The notes below the pieces were generated by a model, which ran no database searches, had not been told where the DNA came from, and was given only the letters and a program-made list of their open reading frames with translations. 56,954 bases of DNA, from positions 39,739 to 96,692 of the forward strand of contig JAHEBQ010000021.1 in the NCBI GenBank assembly GCA_024642205.1, in the 5' to 3' direction. The position numbers were made by a program, and so were the translations under genes. The stretch's first letter is position 1. Each line of letters starts with the position of its first letter. This stretch comes from Planctomycetaceae bacterium. GTDB lineage: Bacteria > Planctomycetota > Planctomycetia > Pirellulales > Pirellulaceae. Of the stretch, positions 17,195 to 25,281 are shown one piece after another.

Positions 17195-19279
17195 CTAGGA
17201 ACTGGCGGTTTCCAATTCGCGTCGCTGCCGGCGGGCGCTGTTGGGTGGTCTTAGATGGCGAACCGGTGGTTGCCGACGTTGGTTGGATCGACGGTAGGAA
17301 GGCCATAACCGGACCCCCGCGCCAGCTACCATCACCCATCCGCCCAGCCACATCCAGCGCATCAACGGGTTCTCCACCAGCGTCAGGCGAACTGCGTCCC
17401 GGCCTTCGCCGTTGTGCAGTATCGTGTAAAAATCACTACCCCAAGTTGAATGGATCGCCACTTCCGTAGTCCACTGGTCCTGTAGTCGGTGCAGATGTTG
17501 GGCCGGCAACAGGTAATAAGGGTTTTTCCCGTCGCTTGAAATCTCCAGTTCGGCTTCGACGACGAACTTGCCGGGAAGCTCTCTTTCAATCAGGCGTTGA
17601 AAACGAATCGACCGACCTGCCCACTGGGTGACCTCACCCGGCTTCATGACAAGCTCGTGCCGCTGGCTTCCCAGCGAGGAGCCGGTCACTCCCACGGCAA
17701 TACAGACGAAACCCAGATGAATTACAAAACTGGCGTATAACCGGCGATTTGAAACCAGAGTACGGAGCAGCCCTAACCATGGCCGTTGAGCGTTCCGCTG
17801 CCAGGTTTCGAGTACCAGTGAAGCGACCAGCGCCGCTACCGAGTACGCGGCCAGCCATGCCACTGCCAACGCCAACGGGTGCTGCACGCCTCGCCAAAGA
17901 ACGACGACGAACAACACGGATGTCGCCAACGCCGAATACCACAAAGCCTGCTTCTGCCTGGTTGTCGGTGGCGCTCCCCAGCGCAACAATGGCGCCGCCG
18001 CCAAGGTTGCCAGCAAAACCAACCCGATCGGCAACAGCACATTATTGTAAAACGCCGGGCCAACCATGACACGGCGACCGACAATCGCTTCGGATAACGC
18101 GACGCTCAAGGTTCCTGCGACGGTCACCGTGGCCATCAGTAACAGTGCCACGATGGAAATGATGACAAACGCCTCTCGGGACAGCAAGCTCGTTAACGAC
18201 TTGTCCGCCACCAGGGAATGTCGATGTTGGACTATCAATACCGCACCGCCAATCCCCAACACCAGCATCAAACCCAGGAACAGCCAACCAATCGGCGACT
18301 GGCTGAAAGCGTGCAGACTACTGAAGATGCCGCTTCGCGTCAGAAATGTGGCGAAATTACACATCCCGAATGCGACAATCGCAAGCGCGACACTGGTTTT
18401 TTTTAACATGCCGCAAAACTGCCAGGTCATCAGTGTGTGAATGAAAGCGCTACCGACCAGCCAGGGAATAAGCGAACCGTTTTCGACCGGATCCCAGGCC
18501 CAGTACCCGCCCCACCCGAGCTCTTCGTAGGACCAGTAAGCTCCCAACAGAATGCCGCCACCGAGCACCGTCCAGGCCACCAGCGCCCAGGGGCGGGCGA
18601 TTCGAACCCATGTCGCATCCAGCGGCATGTGGACCGCTGACATTGCACCCGTGATTGAGTCATTTGGCGGATTATTCCCGGGCGCGACCCGTCTGGAAAA
18701 CAGTGCCGCAATCACCAGGGCACAAGGGACGGACCAAGCCGCATATCCCAGGAAGACGATTGGCGGATGGATTAGCATCGCCGGGTGCTGGAGCAGCGGA
18801 CTCAATCCGGCTCCCTCCTCTCCCGGCGCAATGTTGGCTTCCATCGGGTCAGCCGCGAACACCATGGTCGCCGTCAGGAAACCGCAATAGGCCATCAAGA
18901 TACCGAAGGCCGGATCGCGAATTGGACTCGGTTGTTTCCAGGGCCAAAATCGAAACACGAGCGCCAATAGGCCGAGCATCCAGGCCCACAACAACAGTGA
19001 TCCAGCCTGACCAACCCACAACGCCGAGAGCGAATAATGCCAAGGGAGTTGCCGGCTGGAATATTGGGCAACGTAATTGAAACTGAAATCCCGGACCAAC
19101 AGCGCCCCTGACAACACCGCCACGACGAGAGTCAGCGCGAACACGCCACCCACTGCGCTCGCCAGACCCGTTCTCAGCAAGTCGCGACGATCCCAACGCG
19201 CACCCATGACGCAAGCAAACGCCGAATAGCTCACACCGACAAACGCTGCCAGTAAACAAATCTGGCCCATCATCCTCAT
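17195..19279 (-). CDS. ccmF: CcmF cytochrome c heme lyase subunit
   Basis: A 694-residue membrane protein of the heme-handling family, of usual CcmF length. The Trp-rich motif GWGGYWAWDPVENGSLIPW is intact, and the protein has many membrane helices plus a C-terminal periplasmic domain (VMKPGEVTQWAG). CcmF transfers heme from holo-CcmE to apocytochromes. In classical System I it works with CcmH; no ccmH or ccmI is found here. The start overlaps the ccmE stop by 4 bp (ATGA), so ccmE and ccmF are coupled. Confidence 0.95.
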   Translation of the reverse strand: MRMMGQICLLAAFVGVSYSAFACVMGARWDRRDLLRTGLASAVGGVFALTLVVAVLSGALLVRDFSFNYVAQYSSRQLPWHYSLSALWVGQAGSLLLWAWMLGLLALVFRFWPWKQPSPIRDPAFGILMAYCGFLTATMVFAADPMEANIAPGEEGAGLSPLLQHPAMLIHPPIVFLGYAAWSVPCALVIAALFSRRVAPGNNPPNDSITGAMSAVHMPLDATWVRIARPWALVAWTVLGGGILLGAYWSYEELGWGGYWAWDPVENGSLIPWLVGSAFIHTLMTWQFCGMLKKTSVALAIVAFGMCNFATFLTRSGIFSSLHAFSQSPIGWLFLGLMLVLGIGGAVLIVQHRHSLVADKSLTSLLSREAFVIISIVALLLMATVTVAGTLSVALSEAIVGRRVMVGPAFYNNVLLPIGLVLLATLAAAPLLRWGAPPTTRQKQALWYSALATSVLFVVVLWRGVQHPLALAVAWLAAYSVAALVASLVLETWQRNAQRPWLGLLRTLVSNRRLYASFVIHLGFVCIAVGVTGSSLGSQRHELVMKPGEVTQWAGRSIRFQRLIERELPGKFVVEAELEISSDGKNPYYLLPAQHLHRLQDQWTTEVAIHSTWGSDFYTILHNGEGRDAVRLTLVENPLMRWMWLGGWVMVAGAGVRLWPSYRRSNQRRQPPVRHLRPPNSARRQRRELETASS

Positions 19280-19716
19280 CGGAGGCGCCCCCCGGCAGAT
19301 GACGGAGGAACGGTAGTTGCAATCGTTTCTTTTTCAGAGGCGTATTTACTCGCACACTTGGTGAGCACTTTTTCTCCTAACAGGCTGCCGGAGTCGTCCA
19401 GGCGGCCTTCCACGACAACGTCCATGTCCTCAGCAAGATTGTCCGGTAGCGGACCCGTGCAGCTCACCGGCAACTCGCCTCCGGATCCGGCCAAACTGAA
19501 CGTGGCATGTTGACGAGCCGTCGTAATGTCAAGCGAACCGACAACAATCCTTCCGTTGACCCGCATCGGCTGCTTTATCAAAGCGGGGGCGTCGGCCAAA
19601 CACTCGTCGACAGTCAGATAGTATTTCCAGCTGCTCGTCGTACCGAGATAGGCCATGTACAGGGTCACGCCCGCAACAATGCAAGCGGCGACTCCCAACT
19701 TGACGGCGGTGCTCAT
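19276..19716 (-). CDS. ccmE: CcmE heme chaperone with Cys replacing the heme-binding His (CxxxY type)
   Basis: A 146-residue protein with one N-terminal membrane helix (LGVAACIVAGVTLYMAYLG) and an OB-fold periplasmic domain (MRVNGRIVVGSLD, ATFSLAGSGGELPVSCTG, VVVEGRL). In classical CcmE the motif HxxxY at the end of the OB fold carries the covalent heme. Here the equivalent site reads LTKCASKYAS: Cys121 (TGT at 19354-19356) and Tyr125. CxxxY CcmE proteins define the variant System I known from archaea and some bacteria, where CcmH is missing, as it is in this operon. This is the first gene of the operon ccmE-F-A-B-C-D. Cys at other positions (e.g. VSCTG) might complicate assignment. Confidence 0.92.
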   Translation of the reverse strand: MSTAVKLGVAACIVAGVTLYMAYLGTTSSWKYYLTVDECLADAPALIKQPMRVNGRIVVGSLDITTARQHATFSLAGSGGELPVSCTGPLPDNLAEDMDVVVEGRLDDSGSLLGEKVLTKCASKYASEKETIATTVPPSSAGGRLR

Positions 19717-19844
19717 ACAGTCTCGACCTCGAATGACTTGTCGCTTTGGCGACCGGAAAATTTGCTCCGGTAGCGCGTTTTTGCGGACGTGGATTTCCGC
19801 CGTTCACGAAAATTCTGTCGAACAACCGGCTCGATTCGCCAGAC

Positions 19845-19873
19845 GTGACAATCAGATGACGGTAACGTATAAC
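19845..19873 (+). promoter_or_regulatory. Predicted sigma70-type promoter for the tetraheme cytochrome
   Basis: GTGACA (19845-19850; 5 of 6 to TTGACA) and TATAAC (19868-19873; 5 of 6 to TATAAT) are separated by exactly 17 bp. They lie about 65 bp upstream of the ATG at 19939, between the divergent ccmE and tetraheme genes. Confidence 0.55.
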
Positions 19874-19938
19874 AGATTCGTCCGACACGAACAATCGGAA
19901 TCTACGACCGCCAAACCAAGCCACCAGGAGGATCAATC

Positions 19939-20478
19939 ATGTCAAGGCAAGCCAAATCCTTGGGAATATTCCTTGTCGCATCGCCAGCATTGCTTTTTTT
20001 CGCGCTAAAAACCCCGGCGGCGCCAGCACCCAGGCAAGACGAAGTTGTCAAGAACCAGCCGGAACCAACACCTCCTGCGGGACAGACGTACATCGGGATG
20101 AAGAATTGTTCGGCTTGTCACTTCGAACAGTACGCCATTTGGAAGTCCGACAAACATACCAAAGCCTTCGAGATTCTTCCGGAGAAATACAAAACCGATG
20201 CTGCCTGCTTGAAGTGTCACACAACCGGTTTTGGCGAAGAGTCCGGGTTCAAGACTGCCGCAGATACGCATTTGGCTGGCACGACCTGCGAGGCATGTCA
20301 CGGCCCCGGCAGCAAACATCAAGAGATCTGCAAGGACTTCGCGACTGCAAAGAAACTAAGCCCGGAACAGGAACAACTGGCCCGCGATTCGATTTACAAG
20401 CTCTTGCCGACCAACGCATGCATTGGTTGTCACACATCCAAGGCTCACAAAGCGCATATGGAATACGACAAGGAATAA
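19939..20478 (+). CDS. Tetraheme c-type cytochrome, c554-like
   Basis: A 179-residue exported protein with a strong AGGAGGA Shine-Dalgarno, a signal peptide (~1-27) and four heme sites: CSACH, CLKCH, CEACH and CIGCH. The layout is YIGxxxCxxCH, then WKSDKHTKAF, then LPEKY and the second site, TCEACHGPGSKH, and a final CIGCHTSKAHKAH. That is one cytochrome c554-like tetraheme domain, and it matches both halves of the octaheme proteins at 10938-13407. It is a periplasmic electron carrier, probably feeding from or to the neighbouring bc complex. It is convergent with the nonaheme gene and has its own good promoter. Confidence 0.93.
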   Translation: MSRQAKSLGIFLVASPALLFFALKTPAAPAPRQDEVVKNQPEPTPPAGQTYIGMKNCSACHFEQYAIWKSDKHTKAFEILPEKYKTDAACLKCHTTGFGEESGFKTAADTHLAGTTCEACHGPGSKHQEICKDFATAKKLSPEQEQLARDSIYKLLPTNACIGCHTSKAHKAHMEYDKE

Positions 20479-20488
20479 ATCAACGCCA

Positions 20489-21874
20489 TCAGTGTTCCAG
20501 GTTCTGGATCGTAGGAGGAGGTTGCGTCTGGATAAACAGAATCAGCAGGACGACTGCCATTGCAATCGGCACCAGAAACAATGCCAGCCAGATACGCCGA
20601 AATGTATGCTCGCGCAGCGCCGCTTCCGCCTGCTCGTCAACTTCTTGAGTGACACTCAATCCTTTTTCGATCGTTTCCTTCATCGGTTCCTGGGCAAAAC
20701 TATGGATGGCCACGCGGGCGTTGTTGAGTGCGGTATGCGCATCGTGCAATCGAAACTTGGCCCGCCGCACCTCCATTCCCAGTTGCTCGGCATGCTCAAC
20801 TTTTGCTTCCGAACTCGCAATCCGTTCCTTGAGTTCTTTCAGCCTTTCCCCCATCATTTTGGCTTCCATTGAGCCAGCCAGCGTCGCACCAAACTTTCCG
20901 TCAAGATGGCAAGACGCACAGACGGCTCCCATATCCAGGCCCAGCAAATCGTCGGTCGGTTGGTGAATGTCGTGTTTGCCGTGACAAGTAGCGCATCCGG
21001 GAAGGCTGGCTTGTTCGAACCGGTGTTTCATCGACGCGGAATTAAACAACTCTCCAATCTTGACGTGGCACGTCGCACATGCACTGGCCACCGAGTTAAC
21101 ATCGGGAGCAACGGCGCCGTGATTGCCGTGGCAGTCGTTGCAGGTCGGCGCTGAGAGATCACCTTTTTCCATCAACAGTGAAGCATGAACACTCGTGCTC
21201 CACAACTCATACTGGTCATGACCGATCGGGCGACCGTGGTAATCAATGCCGGCCATTTTCTCAGCGTCCGAGTGACAAGTCGCACAGGTCTTGGCGACAT
21301 TTTTTGGATAGGTTGGTGATGTCTGGTCGTCGATTGGCAGGATTCCATGGAAGCCGTGGCACGAAACGCAGTTGGCAACGCCGGCTTCGGGATTCTCTTT
21401 GAGTCGCCGGCCATGCCCTCCGGTCCAGAAGTCCGATTCCTGGTTCGTCTTGGGCGACGGCGAATAGCGGCTCATGTATTCGACATTGGAATGACAGTGC
21501 CCGCAGAATTGCGGAATGTCCTGGGGCGTCGAGATGACGCGATATCCCGCTTCTGCCGAATGTGCTTCGCGAAAGTTCATGCTTTCCGGATTACCACCGT
21601 GACAATCGTCGCATTGAATACCTTTCTTCCAGTGAAGGTCTTTGGCCAGGTGATTTTCAGTAATGAAATATCGAAGCCTGTCTCCTTCCCAGAGATCCGC
21701 TTCGCCGTGGCATTTCATGCACGAACTATCCTTCCTTGACGTCGCCTCGGCAATTTTCTGCTCAGCCTCGGTAGTGTTTTCAGATTCGACCTGGGCCACC
21801 GTTTGCTGTTCTGCCATGCGCAAAAGAACGCCGGCAGAGACTAGCATCACAAGAATCACGGGCAGATTTTTCAT
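20489..21874 (-). CDS. Nonaheme c-type cytochrome, third gene of the bc operon
   Basis: A 461-residue protein starting at the ATG at 21874, which overlaps the cytochrome b stop by 4 bp. A signal peptide or anchor (MKNLPVILVMLVSAG) precedes nine heme sites: CMKCH, CDDCH, CGHCH, CVSCH, CATCH, CNDCH, CATCH, CATCH, CASCH. A long charged helical region then leads to a C-terminal membrane helix (LALFLVPIAMAVVLLILF) and a short tail. It is membrane-anchored with hemes in the periplasm. Tight coupling to cytochrome b and Rieske, with no c1 or f gene nearby, suggests it accepts electrons from the Rieske protein. Similar cytochromes from the cytochrome c3/NapC-NrfB superfamilies are alternative relatives. 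Confidence 0.9.
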   Translation of the reverse strand: MKNLPVILVMLVSAGVLLRMAEQQTVAQVESENTTEAEQKIAEATSRKDSSCMKCHGEADLWEGDRLRYFITENHLAKDLHWKKGIQCDDCHGGNPESMNFREAHSAEAGYRVISTPQDIPQFCGHCHSNVEYMSRYSPSPKTNQESDFWTGGHGRRLKENPEAGVANCVSCHGFHGILPIDDQTSPTYPKNVAKTCATCHSDAEKMAGIDYHGRPIGHDQYELWSTSVHASLLMEKGDLSAPTCNDCHGNHGAVAPDVNSVASACATCHVKIGELFNSASMKHRFEQASLPGCATCHGKHDIHQPTDDLLGLDMGAVCASCHLDGKFGATLAGSMEAKMMGERLKELKERIASSEAKVEHAEQLGMEVRRAKFRLHDAHTALNNARVAIHSFAQEPMKETIEKGLSVTQEVDEQAEAALREHTFRRIWLALFLVPIAMAVVLLILFIQTQPPPTIQNLEH

Positions 21875-23037
21875 GCCAAGTATCCCCAGATTGTCATGAC
21901 AATCGCGAAAATGAGCGAAATGATAGCCAGCCCGTTGAGCACCTGCCGGGATCGCTGGCCCCAGTCCAGGAAAGGAACCAACAGCACGATCAGTCCACAG
22001 AACCCAAAAAACATCACTCCCAGCATTTCGCCTTCCAGACCGAAAACGTGCGCCGGAATGAGCTTCAGGGCCTGAAACATGAACATGAAATACCATTCCG
22101 GCTTGATCCCTTCGGGCGCTGATCCGAACGGATCCGCCTGTTCACCCAGCTCCCACGGAAAAATCGCCGAAAGCAAAGCCAACAGGGCGATTGCGAGATA
22201 CCAACCGACGGCATCGCGCAGCAGAAAGTCTGGAACGAAGGGTATCGAGGGAACGCGGTTCTTGCCTCCGGCCGCCTTTGCCGCCGCATCAGGGACGCTC
22301 ATTCCATGCTTTTGGACCAGGAACAAATGGGCCCCCAGCAACACGAGAGCGATCAAGGGAAAAATCGACACGTGCAAAGAATGAAATCGAGCCAACGTAT
22401 CACCCGTGACGTCTTCACCGTTACGAGCCCAGATTAGCAACTCCTCGCCGACCACAGGAACAACTCCGACGATCGCCGTCCCAACCCTCGTTGCGAAAAA
22501 AGCCAACTGGTTCCAGGGCAATAAATAGCCGCTAAATCCGAACGCCATGAATAACCCCAACAGAAAACACCCAGTGACCCAGGTGTACTCGCGGGGCCGC
22601 CGGTAGGCGCGCATCATGTAGGTCGTCAACAAATGCAATATCAATACGGCGATCAGGAGCGCCGCTCCCCAGGCATGAACCGAACGAATCAGCCAGCCAA
22701 ACTGGACATCGGTCATGATCGACTGAACGCTGTCAAACGCGCGATCCGCTGACGGTTTGTAATGCAACGCAAGGAGCACTCCGGTTCCGAACATCACAAT
22801 CACGAGAAACAATGCCATGCCGCCGAGGTAATAGAAAGGCGTCGTCCGATGAATGGGAACCAGCTTCTTCTGTCCCAGGTCGACGAGCAGGTCGAGCCCC
22901 AGGCGATCGGCACAGTACGCGTAAACACGCTTGGTGCGTCGCCAGTCGGACGAGTCGTCAGACGGGGAATGATCCATGCCGCCGGACGTTTCTTTCGGTT
23001 CGTCCTTTGAGTTGTATTCGTCAACTTCGTGAGACAA
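21871..23037 (-). CDS. petB: Cytochrome b subunit of a bc-type quinol oxidoreductase
   Basis: A 388-residue protein with about eight membrane helices, joining a cytochrome b N-domain (heme-binding) and a C-domain in one chain. Heme-ligand histidine pairs lie in HAWGAALLIAVLILH (13 residues between) and HVSIFPLIALVLLGAH (14 between). A 14-residue spacing in the fourth helix is the b6f-type pattern. The quinol-oxidation motif reads PEWYFMF (PEWY). The protein oxidises quinol together with Rieske. Its start overlaps the Rieske gene by 17 bp and its stop overlaps the nonaheme cytochrome start, so all three are one operon. Confidence 0.95.
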   Translation of the reverse strand: MSHEVDEYNSKDEPKETSGGMDHSPSDDSSDWRRTKRVYAYCADRLGLDLLVDLGQKKLVPIHRTTPFYYLGGMALFLVIVMFGTGVLLALHYKPSADRAFDSVQSIMTDVQFGWLIRSVHAWGAALLIAVLILHLLTTYMMRAYRRPREYTWVTGCFLLGLFMAFGFSGYLLPWNQLAFFATRVGTAIVGVVPVVGEELLIWARNGEDVTGDTLARFHSLHVSIFPLIALVLLGAHLFLVQKHGMSVPDAAAKAAGGKNRVPSIPFVPDFLLRDAVGWYLAIALLALLSAIFPWELGEQADPFGSAPEGIKPEWYFMFMFQALKLIPAHVFGLEGEMLGVMFFGFCGLIVLLVPFLDWGQRSRQVLNGLAIISLIFAIVMTIWGYLA

Positions 23038-23479
23038 TGATCTGCTCCCCTCGCAACGTCACATCGTATTCCTCTAACGGCTTTGGCGGAGGTCCGGACA
23101 CGGTTTGACCGTCGGTGTTAAACACACCGTTGTGACAATTGCAGAAAATATCCTGCTGATCCGACCGGTACGTAACGGTGCATTCCAGGTGGGTGCAAAC
23201 GGCATTGAACGCCTTCACCGTTCCGTCCGGTTTCTTGATCAGCAAACACGGTTTGCCACCGAAGTCGAATGGCGCGGGCCATTCACCGTTGGCGTCACGT
23301 TCCAACTGGTTGACCTTGTAAGGGGCAACCACTTCAAGGCCTCCCGCGACTAGCTGCCGCCGAGGTCGCAAGAAGGCAAGCACTGGAAATGCGATGCCCG
23401 CAGCCGTGGCGGAAACGACACCAATCAAGGCCTGTAGCAGCCATTTGCGTCGAGAAGATGAACCGTTGCGTGTTGCCAT
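23021..23479 (-). CDS. petC: Rieske [2Fe-2S] protein of the bc complex
   Basis: A 152-residue protein. Its N-terminal SRRKWLLQ plus a hydrophobic stretch is a twin-arginine-type signal or anchor, the usual route for folded Rieske proteins. Cluster ligands are present: CTHLEC (Cys and His, plus a second Cys) and CNCHNG (Cys and His, plus a third Cys), with SGPPPKPL forming the Pro loop. It passes electrons from quinol at cytochrome b to a c-type heme. First gene of the operon Rieske-cytochrome b-nonaheme. Confidence 0.95.
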   Translation of the reverse strand: MATRNGSSSRRKWLLQALIGVVSATAAGIAFPVLAFLRPRRQLVAGGLEVVAPYKVNQLERDANGEWPAPFDFGGKPCLLIKKPDGTVKAFNAVCTHLECTVTYRSDQQDIFCNCHNGVFNTDGQTVSGPPPKPLEEYDVTLRGEQIIVSRS

Positions 23480-23569
23480 CGTAAACCTGTCCGGTAATCG
23501 TCATCGTTTCGATCCTGAGCCATTCCCTTGCATCTCAGGTGTTCAAGTACGCGTTTTGCGAGTACTACG

Positions 23570-23598
23570 CTTGTAACTTGAATTGCATCAACTTTCAA
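23570..23598 (-). promoter_or_regulatory. Predicted promoter for the Rieske/cytochrome b operon
   Basis: Reading the minus strand, TTGAAA (23598-23593; 5 of 6) and TACAAG (23575-23570; 4 of 6) are separated by 17 bp and lie about 90 bp upstream of the Rieske ATG at 23479. Confidence 0.4.
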
Positions 23599-23808
23599 GC
23601 ATGCAGTGTAATGGAAGCAGGAAATTTGGTTGTCCATCTTCACTCCAAGGCAGCTTTTTCAGAACAAACCCCAACAACCCGCCTGTCCCGCCAACTTTCG
23701 ATTGACGTTGCCCCGGAACGCTGCATACGGTTCGCATGCCGCATGGATGCCCCTTGTTGTCCAGCTTTGGTTCACCCGGAGAACAACAATTCCACAGCGC
23801 CGATTTGC

Positions 23809-23837
23809 TTGACAGATAACGCATTTGTTACTAATCT
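23809..23837 (+). promoter_or_regulatory. Possible promoter for the sugar O-methyltransferase gene
   Basis: A perfect TTGACA (23809-23814) is followed after 17 bp by TAATCT (23832-23837; only 3 of 6 to consensus), about 130 bp upstream of the start at 23967. The weak -10 keeps confidence low. The rest of the 487-bp divergent gap (23480-23966) shows no gene. Confidence 0.3.
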
Positions 23838-23966
23838 CGAATTCGGTTAGCTTCATTTCAAATTTCGATTCCGGTTCGTCATCGCCACGACACCGCCTTC
23901 GACACACGGGAAAGGCCACGACGGTGCCGACGGGTCGGGATAGTCAATTCTAGAAAGTCCAAGACT

Positions 23967-25187
23967 GTGCCGAGATCCAATTCAAGGTTATTTGACCAAC
24001 TCAAGGCCCCTCTCGCTGACCGGGCATCCGACGTGGTGGCAGCGTTCATGGCGCTGGGTGGACCGAACGCCTACCGCGATGCCGTTAACGCGCTTTGGGA
24101 ACGACAGCCAGTCACAGGCAAGTTTGATGTCAAACTTGTTTTTTCCGATCCGGTTGACCCCGATCCTTCCGAGCGGCCCTTGGTCGAGCGCATCTTTGCT
24201 GCTTACCGGCTTGCCAAACTCGACCAGGCAAAACAGGACCCTGTCTTCCTTCCGGACGGTGGTTGGAAGAACGTCACCGAGTCTGCCTATGCCCACTTGA
24301 TTGAAGGAAATGAGCGTGACGATATCGATCGGTTTCATTATTTCCTGTCAAATTTCGGGGCTTGGGAACAGCCCACTGGGATCGGAGAATCGTGGGTTTT
24401 TTCGAAACTCAGGGCGTCAGATCGAAAAAGAAGACACTTCGAGCGATACAAGATGCCCAAGTTGATTCAATGGTGGCAGACATTCGAAAGTAACGGACGA
24501 AGCCTGTCCGAGTTGTCGATGCCAAGCTTTGGAAACCAGGGCGGGGCTCTGGTCGACGGACACCGGATCTTGCCAGAGTCCGTTTTCAGCGAAGTCAATG
24601 CCCGCCTGCTGACCGGATTTGTTGATTCGGAACGACCGTTGTTGGCAGAACTTGGTGGTGGATTTGGACGGCTCTGCTACTTCCTGTCGCGCAAGATATC
24701 GAACTTGACCTACCTTGGGCTGGATCTGCCGGAGTGCTTATGCTGCGCGTCCTACTACCTGATGATGAGTTTTCCGAAAAAGCGTTTTTTGTTGTATGGC
24801 GAAGGAGACTTGTCGCGAGATTGTTTTTCTGAATTTGATTTTGTTCTCCGGCCATCATTCGAAATCACCCGACTTGAGGATCAGTCCATTGACTTATTCA
24901 TCAACGAAAACAGTCTGGGCATGTTTCCGGCGGACGCCTGCCGACTGTTTGTCAGTGAAATCTGCCGAACGACGATGGCTTTTTGGCACCGAAATCACGA
25001 AGTTCGCCGAGACCCAATGGGGAACGGGACCACGACGCTGGTCAATCGGGAGTATCCCATTGACCGGGATCAATTTGATGAAATCGCGCGTTACTGCGAC
25101 GTTGCGCGTCTCGTCGGTCACGATCGAGCGAAGATCAAAAGCGACATGTACTGGTATTATTTTCGACGCAAATCACGTCGAGTCTGA
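23967..25187 (+). CDS. Putative sugar O-methyltransferase (NanM-type)
   Basis: A 406-residue cytoplasmic protein from a GTG at 23967. The middle contains a class I methyltransferase signature: LLAELGGGFGRLCYFL (motif I, SAM-binding Gly loop), then YLGLDLPE (acidic strand end). The C-terminal half has INENSLGMFP and MYWYYFRRK, as in the putative sugar O-methyltransferase family described beside sugar and polysaccharide loci. It would methylate a sugar or nucleotide sugar. It stands alone between respiratory genes, but a polysaccharide locus lies 13 kb downstream and could use its product. Confidence 0.75.
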   Translation: MPRSNSRLFDQLKAPLADRASDVVAAFMALGGPNAYRDAVNALWERQPVTGKFDVKLVFSDPVDPDPSERPLVERIFAAYRLAKLDQAKQDPVFLPDGGWKNVTESAYAHLIEGNERDDIDRFHYFLSNFGAWEQPTGIGESWVFSKLRASDRKRRHFERYKMPKLIQWWQTFESNGRSLSELSMPSFGNQGGALVDGHRILPESVFSEVNARLLTGFVDSERPLLAELGGGFGRLCYFLSRKISNLTYLGLDLPECLCCASYYLMMSFPKKRFLLYGEGDLSRDCFSEFDFVLRPSFEITRLEDQSIDLFINENSLGMFPADACRLFVSEICRTTMAFWHRNHEVRRDPMGNGTTTLVNREYPIDRDQFDEIARYCDVARLVGHDRAKIKSDMYWYYFRRKSRRV

Positions 25188-25281
25188 TTCCGGACTCAAC
25201 CCTGTCCAATCCTGTCGTGCGAATATCGTTGCGACCGGGGACTTTCCCTTGCGCTCCATAGTACCGAGCGTTTCAACTTGA

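Noticed and set aside
23539..23850. Small open frame between Rieske and the methyltransferase
   Set aside because: It lies across both predicted promoters and has no ribosome site or family match.
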